Positions 43,071 to 52,216 of a DNA stretch of 64,000 nucleotides are shown here, piece after piece. The DNA lies in the NCBI RefSeq assembly GCF_018861735.1, contig NZ_JAHLEB010000001.1, forward strand, positions 186,001 to 250,000, read 5' to 3'. Each line of letters begins with the position of its first letter. Positions within the stretch are counted from its first letter, which is position 1. A program made the translations under genes and the position numbers. Below the pieces are notes generated by a model. That model was given only the letters and a program-made list of their open reading frames with translations. It did not search any database and was not told the DNA's origin. This DNA is from Clostridium lacusfryxellense. Lineage in GTDB: Bacteria; Bacillota; Clostridia; Clostridiales; Clostridiaceae.

Positions 43071-46070
43071 CTAACTCAATTCCTCTACTAGTAGTTTTAT
43101 ATTTCTAAATTCTGATGGTCCATTCCATACATTTAATCCGAATTTTCCTATTTTATAATAATCTTGTTGTATATTATCACACACTAATATACCGTTTATC
43201 CACAAGCTGATACGATTTCCTTGTAATTTCACTTTTAACTTATATATATTGTACTGTGCTTCATCAACATTACCCTTTGCAAGTTCAACATCTGTAATAG
43301 CACCATTTTCATCTGGCACCCGTGCAACTAATTCCCACGCACCCCATTTTCCTACCTTAGCAATAATGCCTCCTTCTTTAAAGAAATCATCGCTTTGAGA
43401 AAATAATACTATACCTGCAACATCACCATTCGCGGGATTTTGGTTGTGCCAATCACCTAAAATCTTAGAATCGATTTCTAAAGTATATGAGCTTTTATTA
43501 ATATCTATATTTTGATCTGATATTGCAAAACCATTTTGCTGCTTACCAGCATTTACTACATAACTGTCATTAGCAACATATATATTTCCTGGTGTCTGAT
43601 CAAAAGTTAAAGCTGATCCTTCAATACTTGTAGCATTATTTGATGTAGTACTCTTAAGAGTTACATTTTTAAATTCTGTTGTTCCGCCAAATACATTTAA
43701 TCCAAATCGTCCTGTTTTATAATAATCTTGATTTGTATCACATACTAATTCACCATTAATCCAATAACTAATATGTTTTTCCTTTAATTCCACTTTTAAA
43801 TTGTACTTATTATCTTTTGTTTTTGGAACTATGCCCTCAACAAGATCCTTAACTTTTGGATTACCATTATCATCAAACTCTCCTGTAAACACGAATACTC
43901 TATAATTACCATATTTATTAACATTAACTATAATAGATCCTTTTTTAGGGTCCTCATTTTGTGATAATAATACAAGTCCAGCAGTATTACCTGTATCTAA
44001 AAGATTAACTTCGGTCATTAAAGTATATGTTAATTCTTTATCGGCATTTGTTTGTTCTGCTACTGCGAATGCATCACCTTCATTGTTTCCCACATAAGAA
44101 CCATTCTTGACATACCAAGAGCCACTAGTGCTAAAATTAGTTAACTCTTTAATAATATCACTTGTATCCTTACCATAAACATTTAAATCAGCTGTTTTTT
44201 GGGCCTTTGCATCTTTGGAAGTAGCAGTTAGTGTTGTATTTCCTACTTTTTTTGTTATAAATGTAGTTTTTGCATCATCTTGACTTACAATTTCTAAAAC
44301 CTGGGGATCTGAAAATTTCCATGTAACACCTTGAGCTGCTTTTGAAGGAAGCGTAGTTGTATAAATAGAAAATTCATCGCCTACAATTTTTTCTAGCTTT
44401 TCTTCACTTAATGATACTAAAACAGAATCTTTCCCCTTAATATCATTGTTCCAAATACCACTCAATGGGTAATATTTAATTGTAGCTTTTGTTTCTCCTC
44501 CAAGTGAGTATAATTCAATTCCTTCACTTGAACGATTAGGGAAAATTTGAACTGCACCACATATCTCTCCGTTATTTCCATATAATTCTACAGATGATGA
44601 ATCTACGAAAATATGCAATTGAATTTTACCATCTTGTGTTTTATTTATATTACTACTATATGCCTGTAAAAAAGCACTTGAATTACTTGGTGATTTTCCT
44701 GATTTTGAACGATCAATAGTTATCTTATCACTTTCAGTATTATACTTAACTATTGTTTCTTGACCTGCACCAACACGTAATTTAAATCCAACTTCTGTTG
44801 TATTTTCATCTGGCTTAAACTCTGCAATAATTTCATATTGGTCTCCTAATAAATCACTCATAATATTAGGCTGATCTGGAGATATTGTAACATTTTTAAA
44901 ATTTGTAACACCTTTACGTAGTTTTTCATATTCTTTTATTGGTTGTTGAGTTAAACGGATTCCTTCATTTGTATTAACTAATTTTAATTCGCTTTGTAAA
45001 GTAAATTGTCCATTAAATGTTTTTGTTATTGGAGCGATATTATTACAGTAATCCCAATTATTCATCCAATTAATCATAATTCTTCTTCCATCAGGTGTGC
45101 CATTTTCATCTGTGCCATAATAAGTCTGAGCTGCATATGAATCTTTAGCAAAATTCATAACAAAACGCTCATCACTATCAGGAACAAATTTCCATACACC
45201 ATCTACCTCTTTAAAATCACCAACACGATAATATCTTCCACCTTCACTTAATACCCATTTATTTTCTCCGATATCACCTACTTCTAATTTAAAAAGATCT
45301 GGGCATTCTGTTTGAATTTCTGGTTGCATTCCCTCTGGTTTCCAATTCTTTAAATCAGTTGATGAGAAGAATCTTAGCGGTCCCCCTGCTACTACCATCA
45401 TCCACTTTCCTGATTCTTTATGATAGAATACTTTAGGATCCCTAAATGCTCCATTATTTAATGGATCATTTTCTGTTGAAATAACAGGATTACCTTCATA
45501 TTTAGTCCATGTTCTTCCATTATCTTTACTGTATGCGATACTTTGTTTTTGTTTTTCTGTACCCTTATCATTTAGATAATCTTGAGTATAGATTGCAACT
45601 AATCCGCCACCTTTAATTCCATCAAAGAAACCACTAGTATTATCTTTATCTACAACTGCTGATCCTGAGTAAATTGTTCCGCCTTTATCTGGATACAAAG
45701 CAATTGGTAGTTCTTTCCAATTAATTAGGTCTTTACTAACTGCATGTCCCCAATGCATTGGTCCCCATACAGCATTATCTGGATTATATTGATAGAATAA
45801 GTGATATTCTCCTTTAAAATAAACCATTCCGTTTGGGTCATTTGCCCATGCCTTTGCAGGAGAATAGTGATACTGTTCACGATAATTTTCTAAATAATCG
45901 GTTGTAATACCCTTATTCCTATTACTACTTAAACTGTATTGTTGACCTAATGACGCATATGAAATATTTGATGCTGATGATTTTACCTCTGCTGATGCTC
46001 TCATTAAAGTAATACTTATTGTTGTCATAAGCGTAAGTACAATTAATTTTACTGTTTTTTTCTTGTTCAT
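43071..46070 (-). CDS. Secreted fructan hydrolase: GH32 with Ig-like and two CBM66-like modules
   Basis: Extracellular enzyme of 999 residues cleaving levan, inulin or sucrose. Signal peptide 1-27. GH32 domain about 65-530: nucleophile Asp78 in WANDPNG, then WGPMHWGHAVSKDL, FRDPKVF and TECPDLFKL with the acid/base Glu, and the C-terminal beta-sandwich (SSVELYGNNGE). A Big_2-like Ig segment (about 560-640) follows. Two related 165-residue modules end the protein, each with a lectin-like core and ISYWINGELVCD or ISLWINGILVCD and GKFGLNVW; these resemble CBM66, which binds terminal fructose of levan. No wall anchor, so released. Divergent from levansucrase; a cre site lies in its promoter region. 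Confidence 0.93.
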   Translation of the reverse strand: MNKKKTVKLIVLTLMTTISITLMRASAEVKSSASNISYASLGQQYSLSSNRNKGITTDYLENYREQYHYSPAKAWANDPNGMVYFKGEYHLFYQYNPDNAVWGPMHWGHAVSKDLINWKELPIALYPDKGGTIYSGSAVVDKDNTSGFFDGIKGGGLVAIYTQDYLNDKGTEKQKQSIAYSKDNGRTWTKYEGNPVISTENDPLNNGAFRDPKVFYHKESGKWMMVVAGGPLRFFSSTDLKNWKPEGMQPEIQTECPDLFKLEVGDIGENKWVLSEGGRYYRVGDFKEVDGVWKFVPDSDERFVMNFAKDSYAAQTYYGTDENGTPDGRRIMINWMNNWDYCNNIAPITKTFNGQFTLQSELKLVNTNEGIRLTQQPIKEYEKLRKGVTNFKNVTISPDQPNIMSDLLGDQYEIIAEFKPDENTTEVGFKLRVGAGQETIVKYNTESDKITIDRSKSGKSPSNSSAFLQAYSSNINKTQDGKIQLHIFVDSSSVELYGNNGEICGAVQIFPNRSSEGIELYSLGGETKATIKYYPLSGIWNNDIKGKDSVLVSLSEEKLEKIVGDEFSIYTTTLPSKAAQGVTWKFSDPQVLEIVSQDDAKTTFITKKVGNTTLTATSKDAKAQKTADLNVYGKDTSDIIKELTNFSTSGSWYVKNGSYVGNNEGDAFAVAEQTNADKELTYTLMTEVNLLDTGNTAGLVLLSQNEDPKKGSIIVNVNKYGNYRVFVFTGEFDDNGNPKVKDLVEGIVPKTKDNKYNLKVELKEKHISYWINGELVCDTNQDYYKTGRFGLNVFGGTTEFKNVTLKSTTSNNATSIEGSALTFDQTPGNIYVANDSYVVNAGKQQNGFAISDQNIDINKSSYTLEIDSKILGDWHNQNPANGDVAGIVLFSQSDDFFKEGGIIAKVGKWGAWELVARVPDENGAITDVELAKGNVDEAQYNIYKLKVKLQGNRISLWINGILVCDNIQQDYYKIGKFGLNVWNGPSEFRNIKLLVEELS

Positions 46071-46198
46071 TTTATATCCCCCTCCAAATTAGTATGCAAA
46101 AACTCAATTGTATAAACAATTGATAACCCAAGCCAATAATTTTCCAAAAGCCACTATTAATTTATCCATTAGCTTAAATATAAATAATGTCTGTCTTG

Positions 46199-46212
46199 TG
46201 ATAACGTTTTCA
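46199..46212. promoter_or_regulatory. cre site (CcpA) between GH32 and levansucrase
   Basis: TGATAACGTTTTCA is a full match to TGWNANCGNTNNCA. It lies 129 bp upstream of the GH32 start and about 270 bp upstream of the sacB promoter, so catabolite repression of the fructan hydrolase is the likely role. Confidence 0.75.
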
Positions 46213-46470
46213 ATTAACCCAATTAGACAATGCTATAAATATATTATAAGCTTATTTATAGCATTTTTAACCTATATTTTGTAATTATAACCATTACAAT
46301 TATCATTGAAATTATTACAATTGTAATAATTGTGAAAAATGTCATAACAGAGTTCTGTGTTTTGCTAAAAAAGTAATGTTAAAACTATCATAAGTAACAT
46401 CATTTGTGCGAAATTTATAGAAATAGGTAGTTATTTGTTGATGTAAAGGAGATAACCTGATTTGGGATAT

Positions 46471-46499
46471 TTGACAGATATTCATTATTTATGTTAAAT
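46471..46499 (+). promoter_or_regulatory. Sigma-A promoter candidate for levansucrase
   Basis: TTGACA, 17 bases, TTAAAT. It would give a leader of about 205 nt to the ATG at 46710. Confidence 0.6.
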
Positions 46500-46605
46500 T
46501 TATGTCAAGCGGATATCATATTATAATGTTTGCTGTAATATTGTACTTTAAGCATTGAAATCAATCTTGTAAAGACAGTTGTAAATGGCCATTTGCAGAT
46601 ATGTA

Positions 46606-46648
46606 ACTCGGACATATAAATTTTGTCGAGTGTGGGATCGATACCACA
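46606..46648 (+). promoter_or_regulatory. Two adjacent hairpins in the levansucrase leader
   Basis: ACTCGGACA with TGTCGAGT (46606-46631, one bulge) is followed at once by TGTGG-GATCGATA-CCACA (46631-46648). No T-run follows, so it is not a terminator/antiterminator of SacY type as I know it; an operator or mRNA structure is possible. Confidence 0.45.
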
Positions 46649-46709
46649 AAACTTTACGAAATATATAAATCACATAGCTTTAAAAAAATAAATATTAGGT
46701 GGTTAATTA

Positions 46710-48158
46710 ATGATTAAATTGAAAATTGGTAACTTTATTTTGAGCGCTTCTCTTATTGGAATAGTACTTGTAGGAAGTCAAACTGTGGCTTTTGCGAAAA
46801 ATGTTAGTGTGGACTACAAAGAAACTTATGATACTTCCCATATGACTCGTTCTGACATGTTGAAAATACCTGGACAACAAGACAATGCACAATTTAAGGT
46901 TCCTCAATTCGATATATCAACAATAAAAGATATTGCTTCTGCAAAGGGTAAAGATAAGGCGGGCAACGCCATTGATTTAGATGTATGGGATAGCTGGCCA
47001 CTGCAAAACGCTGATGGAACAGTTGCAAATTACCATGGCTACAATATTAATTTTGCTTTAGCAGGAGACCCTAAAGATCCAAGTGATACGTTTGTTCATA
47101 TGTTTTATCAAAAAATTGGTGACACATCCATTGATAGTTGGAAAAGTGCAGGGAGAGTATTTAAGGATACTGATAAAGATGTTCCAAATGATCCTTTTCT
47201 AAAAGATCAAAAGGAAGAGTGGTCAGGTTCTGCAACTTTAACTTCTAAAGGAGAAGTTCGCTTATTTTATACTGATAGACAGTCACCAAATGCACCCACT
47301 TATGGTAAACAAGTTTTAACAACGGCTCAAGTCAATTTATCACAGCCAACTGCGGATACATTGAAAGTTGATGGTGTAGAAGATCAAAAATCTATCTTTG
47401 ACGGTGCAGATGGTAAAATTTATCAGAATGTTTTACAAAGTGTTGGAGTAGATAAGGACAACCATACGTTTAGAGATCCTCACTATGTTGAAGAAAACGG
47501 TCATAAATACCTTGTTTTTGAAGCTAATACTGGAACAAAAGACGGTTACCAAGGAGATAAATCTTTATATAATCAGGCTTACTATGGTTCAAGTAATGCA
47601 TTTTTCCAAACTGAAAAAAATATATTATTGCAAAGCCCTAAAAAAGATTATGCTTCTGTAGCCAATGGTGCGCTAGGTATAATTGAAATAAATGATGATT
47701 ATACTCTAAAAAAAGTAATGAAACCATTGATTACATCTAATACAATAACAGATGAAATTGAACGAGCTAATGTATTTAAAATGAATGGTAAATGGTACTT
47801 GTTCACAGATTCTAGAGGATCTAAAATGACTATTGATGGAATAGGCGATAAAGATGTATATATGTTAGGATTTGTAGCTGATTCATTAACAGGACCATAC
47901 AAACCATTAAATAAAACCGGCCTTGTATTAAGCATGGATCAAGACCCTATGGATCCAACGTTCACCTACTCTCACTTTGCTGTTCCACAAGCGAAAGGTA
48001 ATAATGTTGTCATTACAAGTTATATGACGAACAGAGGTTTCTTTGCAGACAAAAAATCTACCTTTGCTCCAAGCTTTTTAATGAACATCAAAGGATCAAA
48101 AACTTCTGTTGTACCAAATAGCACCCTTGATCAAGGACAATTGACAACTAATAAATAA
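46710..48158 (+). CDS. sacB: Levansucrase, GH68
   Basis: Secreted enzyme that splits sucrose and polymerises the fructose into levan. 482 residues, signal peptide about 1-29 (VAFA cleavage). Active-site landmarks: nucleophile Asp94 in DVWDSWP, transition-state Asp in FRDPHYV near 253, acid/base Glu in DEIERANVF, and WSGSATL. Ribosome site TTAGGTGGTTAATT. Followed by a strong terminator, then by a GH32-like lipoprotein gene. With the divergent GH32 protein it makes a levan synthesis and re-use locus. Confidence 0.96.
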   Translation: MIKLKIGNFILSASLIGIVLVGSQTVAFAKNVSVDYKETYDTSHMTRSDMLKIPGQQDNAQFKVPQFDISTIKDIASAKGKDKAGNAIDLDVWDSWPLQNADGTVANYHGYNINFALAGDPKDPSDTFVHMFYQKIGDTSIDSWKSAGRVFKDTDKDVPNDPFLKDQKEEWSGSATLTSKGEVRLFYTDRQSPNAPTYGKQVLTTAQVNLSQPTADTLKVDGVEDQKSIFDGADGKIYQNVLQSVGVDKDNHTFRDPHYVEENGHKYLVFEANTGTKDGYQGDKSLYNQAYYGSSNAFFQTEKNILLQSPKKDYASVANGALGIIEINDDYTLKKVMKPLITSNTITDEIERANVFKMNGKWYLFTDSRGSKMTIDGIGDKDVYMLGFVADSLTGPYKPLNKTGLVLSMDQDPMDPTFTYSHFAVPQAKGNNVVITSYMTNRGFFADKKSTFAPSFLMNIKGSKTSVVPNSTLDQGQLTTNK

Positions 48159-48231
48159 TGGACAGGAAAAATAAGTTAGTGATTAAAAAGTAAAACACAG
48201 TTATGAATAATATAATTGTCAGTTTGATTAG

Positions 48232-48268
48232 AAATCCAGTATAATTTTAAACTATACTGGATTTTTTT
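48232..48268 (+). terminator. Terminator after levansucrase
   Basis: AAATCCAGTATA, 9-base loop, TATACTGGATTT, then TTTTATTT. Partial read-through would allow expression of the next gene. Confidence 0.88.
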
Positions 48269-48343
48269 ATTTCAAAATAAAGTTTAAAAAATATGCTCGT
48301 ATCAAGAAATCAAATATTTTTTTTAAAAGGAGAGATAAGCAGG

Positions 48344-49828
48344 ATGAAAAAAAGAACAGTTTCTATGGTTTTTATAATATTGATAGGCTTAATGTTATCA
48401 GGATGTGGAAGCGTTAATCAAGGTGGATTATCAATATTTCCAAAATCAAAACAAGGCTGGATAGGAGATCCTATGCCTTTTTTCGATGGTAAGAACTTTC
48501 AAGTGTTTTATTTGGAAGACCTTAGAAATGGTGATGAGGGATATCATCCATGGAGCTTATTTACAACAAATGACTTCTATAGCTATAAAAACGTAAACGC
48601 TGTTATCCCATATTCTCAAAATACATCTGATCAAGATATTGCATTGGGTACCGGTTCTGTAATAAAAGATAAGGACGGGTTATATCATGCTTTTTACACA
48701 GGACATAATCCAACGAAAGTACCGAAAGAAGCAATTATGAGTGCTACAAGCAATGACCTTAAAAATTGGACTAAAATACCAGCAAACACATTTTTTCCTT
48801 CAGAGCAGTATTCTGCTGATGATTTCAGAGATCCGTATGTTATTTATAATGAGGATTATAAACAATATTGGATGCTTATAACAACTAGACAAAATAATAA
48901 GGGTGTAATAGCATTATATACATCACCGGATCTGAAAAAATGGGCTGATGAAGGAATATTATTTACTAATGATATGGGAAATGATTCAAATATGGAATGT
49001 CCTACCTTAATTAAATATGGTAAATATTGGTATTTAACTTTCTCAGATCAATCTGCACAACGTGTTGTTCATTACAGAATAGCAAAGGATTCGAAGGGTC
49101 CATTTAATAAACCAAAACTAGATTATTTTGATGGTAACGGTTTTTATGCTGGAAGGCTTGAAAAGGATTCTAAGAATCTTTATATGTTTGGGTGGACACC
49201 AACAAAGGTAAATTATGATGATGCTGAGAAATATGACTGGGCAGGAAATTTAGTAGTACACCAGATTAAGCAGCAAGAAAATGGTGAACTTTATCCTTCT
49301 CCTATTGAAAAAATTGTAAAAAAGTTTAATCACTCAATTAAGCTTGATGCACTTGCTCAAACTCAAACAGTGAAATATTCAAAGCATGACTATTCTTTTT
49401 CAGGAGAACATTATGAGGTAGTAACTTTCCCTAAAATTGAAGGAATAAATAAAATTACAGGAAAAATAAAGATTAAATCTAAAACCAGTAGATTTGGGTT
49501 TATGTTCAATGTTGGGAAAGATGGTATTTCTCCTCTGAATATTGTTATTAATAATGAAACAAAGCAGCTCGAATTCTATAATGTTGCGACTGATAAAATT
49601 TTAAGTTCAGATCCTCAATCAGTAATCCCACTGGAATTTAAAGAAAATGATACTTTGGATTTTACATTGATAACAGAGGATTCAGTTTCTGTTTTATATG
49701 TAAATAATAAAGCCGCGTTAAGTTCACGGGGGTTTACTATGAATAATAATAAATGGGGAATATTTTCAATAGATAGTAATGTTGAATTTAGAGATTTGAA
49801 GCTAATAAACATGCCTAATTGGAATTAA
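48344..49828 (+). CDS. GH32-like fructan-active lipoprotein
   Basis: Lipid-anchored protein of 494 residues from the ATG at 48344, chosen because AAAAGGAGAGATAAGCAGG precedes it and a lipoprotein signal follows (MLSGCGS). The five-blade propeller part has GWIGDPMPFFDG in place of the usual WxNDPNG, DDFRDPYV, and MECPTLIKYGKYW with the likely acid/base Glu. The C-terminal beta-sandwich covers about 350-494. The order fits GH32/GH43-clan proteins; levan or levan-oligosaccharide breakdown at the cell surface (LevB-like role) is inferred from sacB next door. The unusual nucleophile context means activity should not be assumed. Confidence 0.8.
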   Translation: MKKRTVSMVFIILIGLMLSGCGSVNQGGLSIFPKSKQGWIGDPMPFFDGKNFQVFYLEDLRNGDEGYHPWSLFTTNDFYSYKNVNAVIPYSQNTSDQDIALGTGSVIKDKDGLYHAFYTGHNPTKVPKEAIMSATSNDLKNWTKIPANTFFPSEQYSADDFRDPYVIYNEDYKQYWMLITTRQNNKGVIALYTSPDLKKWADEGILFTNDMGNDSNMECPTLIKYGKYWYLTFSDQSAQRVVHYRIAKDSKGPFNKPKLDYFDGNGFYAGRLEKDSKNLYMFGWTPTKVNYDDAEKYDWAGNLVVHQIKQQENGELYPSPIEKIVKKFNHSIKLDALAQTQTVKYSKHDYSFSGEHYEVVTFPKIEGINKITGKIKIKSKTSRFGFMFNVGKDGISPLNIVINNETKQLEFYNVATDKILSSDPQSVIPLEFKENDTLDFTLITEDSVSVLYVNNKAALSSRGFTMNNNKWGIFSIDSNVEFRDLKLINMPNWN

Positions 49829-50081
49829 ACACCTTATTGACAGTTGCACTGTCTACAATTTGAATAAATTTTTTAACTTTGTCATTTTCATCAAACTCAT
49901 ATAGATGACAAAAATCAGCAATAAAGGATTTTCCGGTTAATTTATAGGTTCCGCTATATTTTCCATAGACGATAACAATGTTTTCATTAAATGTATATAT
50001 ATCGTCTTTAGCAGAATAAGCTTCCCATTCTGTTACTGTCAATTTTACATTATTTTGTTTTGTTTCAATTGTTTTAATCAT
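49815..50081 (-). CDS. Short SnoaL-like (NTF2-fold) protein, possibly internally deleted
   Basis: 88 residues with the C-terminal half of a SnoaL-like fold: IVIVYGKYSGTYKLTGKSFI, ADFCHLYEFDENDKVKKFIQ and VDSATVNKV. Typical members have about 120-130 residues and a first helix pair that is absent, yet AAAGGAGATAGAATTTT and an ATG precede it, suggesting an internal deletion joined the old start to the second half. It overlaps the 3' end of the GH32-like gene by 14 bases. Function doubtful. Confidence 0.6.
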   Translation of the reverse strand: MIKTIETKQNNVKLTVTEWEAYSAKDDIYTFNENIVIVYGKYSGTYKLTGKSFIADFCHLYEFDENDKVKKFIQIVDSATVNKVFNSN

Positions 50082-50197
50082 AAAATTCTATCTCCTTTAT
50101 ACTAAAGTGTTTTTTAAATATTATGTGTTTAATCTTGATTATTCATGATCTCAAATTCTAGGCCATTTTTAAAAATAACTATAGAATTTGAGTTTAT

Positions 50198-50490
50198 TTA
50201 TTTGGTCAATGATCCAATGTTTTTTTCAATACGGGTTTTAACTTCCTCAAAGGGTAAATAACCAGAGGATACCAAGGTTGATTTTGCATTATTGACCAAA
50301 ATTAAACTTGGATATGAGCTTACATCTAACTCGCTTGCAAAGTTAAATTGCTTAAAAGTCAAATCAATTAATTTCTTTGAAGAAAATTCTTTTTTGAAGC
50401 TATCACTATCAATTCCGAAATCTTCAGCTATTTTAGAATAAACCTCTACATCATTCATATTTTTACCATTAATAAAAAATATAATCAAGG
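50198..50490 (-). pseudogene. DsbA-like thioredoxin-fold fragment
   Basis: The end of a DsbA-family dithiol oxidoreductase: VEVYSKIAEDFGIDSDSFKK and FNFASELDVSSYPSLILVNN (with the cis-Pro) to IEKNIGSLTK. The CxxC half is missing. The longer open frame to 50650 is antisense to the CPBP gene and not real. The break is at about 50490, where the CPBP homology begins on the other strand. Confidence 0.75.
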
Positions 50491-51139
50491 AGAGTTTAAA
50501 CCAGATTATATAGGAATGAAAGTAGATAAAAATAGCTTTAGGAATATTGGCTATGGGTTTGGGATAGTTGCTATAATGTTTATTTTGAGTTATTGTGCAA
50601 TGTATACTTTTGGTATTATAACTTTTAAGGGTTATGGATTCGCTGGTCAATCACCAATAAACACTATTGGGACAATACTTCTAATACTTTGTACTACAGC
50701 TTTTCCTGGATTTTGTGAAGAAATAGTATATAGAGGGGTTATACAAAATTATTTAATGAAAAAGATGAGTACTCCATTAGCGTTGTTAATAGGTGCCATA
50801 TGTTTTTCAATAACACATATTGGAAGATACCAGGATTTGATGTCATTATTGTGTATAGTTGTAATAGGGAGTGTTTTTGGATATATATTTGTAAAAACTA
50901 AATCTTTATACCTATCTATTGGATTACACTTTGCTTGGAATTTTTTCAGCTCACTTTTCGGTATTGGAAAATCAATGTTTAATACAAACTTTATTTTAGT
51001 GTTTGAAAGCTCTAAAACTAGTGATTTTTTTGCAAATCTAATAATAGCAATCACATTTAGCATATTATTTTTTGTTGTGGCATTTAAGTATAAAATGGAT
51101 GAATCAAAAGGGAATTATAATTTGATAAATAAATCATAA
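50486..51139 (+). pseudogene. CPBP-family membrane protease (CAAX-like), 5' truncated
   Basis: Integral membrane protein of the Abi/CPBP group. Motif 1 EEIVYRG, motif 2 FSITHIGR and motif 3 GLHFAWN are intact. In-frame family sequence (QGEFKPDYIGMKVDKNSF) extends upstream of the first ATG (50516) up to the DsbA break, so the original N-terminal helix is missing. A product from 50516 with 207 residues is possible and may retain the catalytic part, but no ribosome site is seen. Family members process peptides or give bacteriocin self-immunity. Confidence 0.75.
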
Positions 51140-51341
51140 ATGGAGCCAGCGGATAAATTTATCTGCTGGCTCCATTTCTTTGGGTTTATATAAATTTATA
51201 TTTAATTAAAGGGGGACTCTAATTAAAAAAAATCAATTACTTTCTATGTACTTATAATAACAATTCTTTGTGTCATTGTAGTGACAAAACTAAAGACTAA
51301 TTGTAAATTTTCAACACTTATTGACAGGAGTGGTAATCTAT
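51138..51341 (+). repeat. Composite family A/R repeat, 51-kb copy
   Basis: Hairpin AAATGGAGCCAGCGGATA, loop AATT, TATCTGCTGGCTCCATTT, with one G-U pair, starting at the last codon of the CPBP frame. Then the tail shared with the 29.8-kb copy (GTACTTATAATAACAATTCT, GTCATTGTAGTGACAAAACT). After AATTGTAAATTTTCAACACT the promoter-like block is only partly kept (TTATTGACAGGAGTGGTAAT) and runs into a small tandem repeat. Confidence 0.75.
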
Positions 51342-51371
51342 GCTAGTACCTAGTACCTAGTACCTAGCACC
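51342..51371. repeat. Short tandem repeat of CTAGTAC
   Basis: CTAGTAC three times and a variant CTAGCAC, end to end. It has replaced the rest of the promoter-like block and looks like slippage. Confidence 0.75.
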
Positions 51372-51499
51372 TTAATAAATATTTTGAATATAACATATGG
51401 TATTGACTTGTTATGTTAAATTTATTGTAACATTCTTAATTAAGGTATTAGAATATTATTTGATTTAAAAATGCTAGACTATTATAGCTATAATAGTCT

Positions 51500-52144
51500 T
51501 TAGTGCACCAATTCTGCTTTTACTACAAACCTCTCAGGTGCGTCTCCTATATAGGAGAAAGGGTAACAAGTTACAAGCGTAAGTGTAGATTTTTTATCTT
51601 TTTCACTTATATATTTGTCATCCGGTTTTACTATTTTTGTTTCGTATATCGTATAAGAAAATGTACCTGTATAAGTTTCAATTACAATCATATCGGACAA
51701 AGCTACTTTCTTCAATCCACTAAATACTCCATCTCGATGTCCAAAAATAATGCAATTACCCTCTATACCTGGTAATGAGGATGAGAGATAATGTCCTGAA
51801 CCTTTTAAAAGATCCTTTTCATCAGTTCCCTGAATAATAGGAATTTCTTCCTTAGTATTCTTAATAAGAATCTTACCCATTATTTCACCATTTTTTATAT
51901 CTTTATTGAATATAGACTGTTTAATTATTTTAATTTGTGTGTTGTTTCCACTTTTTATTTTAGCTGATTCTTGAGAATTATTCTGAACATCTACAACATG
52001 GGTTTTATTATAATTCCATGTATTTAAAGATTGTTTATATGTTGATTTTGCTGAATATATTTTGTATGAGGCATAAACTATAAGTGAAATTGAACTTATA
52101 CATAAAAATATAGAAGTTATTTTTACTAATGATGATTTTTTCAA
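51500..52144 (-). CDS. srtD: Class D sortase
   Basis: Membrane transpeptidase of 214 residues that attaches proteins with an LPxTG-like signal to the cell wall. N-terminal anchor helix (about 8-28), beta-barrel about 90-214, with FGHRDGVFSGL (catalytic His), TLVTCYP (Cys193) and APERFVV (Arg205). The ATG follows AGGAGGGCAATACATTG. The gene just upstream on the same strand codes a protein with a fitting sorting signal, so they form a dedicated pair. Confidence 0.93.
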   Translation of the reverse strand: MKKSSLVKITSIFLCISSISLIVYASYKIYSAKSTYKQSLNTWNYNKTHVVDVQNNSQESAKIKSGNNTQIKIIKQSIFNKDIKNGEIMGKILIKNTKEEIPIIQGTDEKDLLKGSGHYLSSSLPGIEGNCIIFGHRDGVFSGLKKVALSDMIVIETYTGTFSYTIYETKIVKPDDKYISEKDKKSTLTLVTCYPFSYIGDAPERFVVKAELVH

Positions 52145-52173
52145 TGTATTGCCCTCCTATAAAAATATTAATA

Positions 52174-52208
52174 AAAAGAGTCCGTTAGTTATACTATCGG
52201 ACTCTTTT
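52174..52208 (-). terminator. Terminator between the surface protein and sortase genes
   Basis: AAAAGAGTCCG and CGGACTCTTTT with a TTAGTTATACTAT-type loop; on the minus strand T-rich TTTATTAATA follows. Some read-through to the sortase is possible. Confidence 0.8.
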
Positions 52209-52216
52209 GTAATCAC

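Noticed and set aside
46500-46709. SacY/SacT-type antiterminator and terminator in the levansucrase leader
   Set aside because: Hairpins exist but none has a T-run, and no RAT-like sequence could be matched.
50198-50650. 150-residue minus-strand frame as a single gene
   Set aside because: Its first third is antisense to the CPBP protease frame and has no family similarity; only the last 85 or so codons match DsbA proteins.
51342-51371. CTAGTAC tandem units as a mini-CRISPR or iteron
   Set aside because: Units are contiguous with no spacers, only four copies, and no cas or replication gene adjoins.
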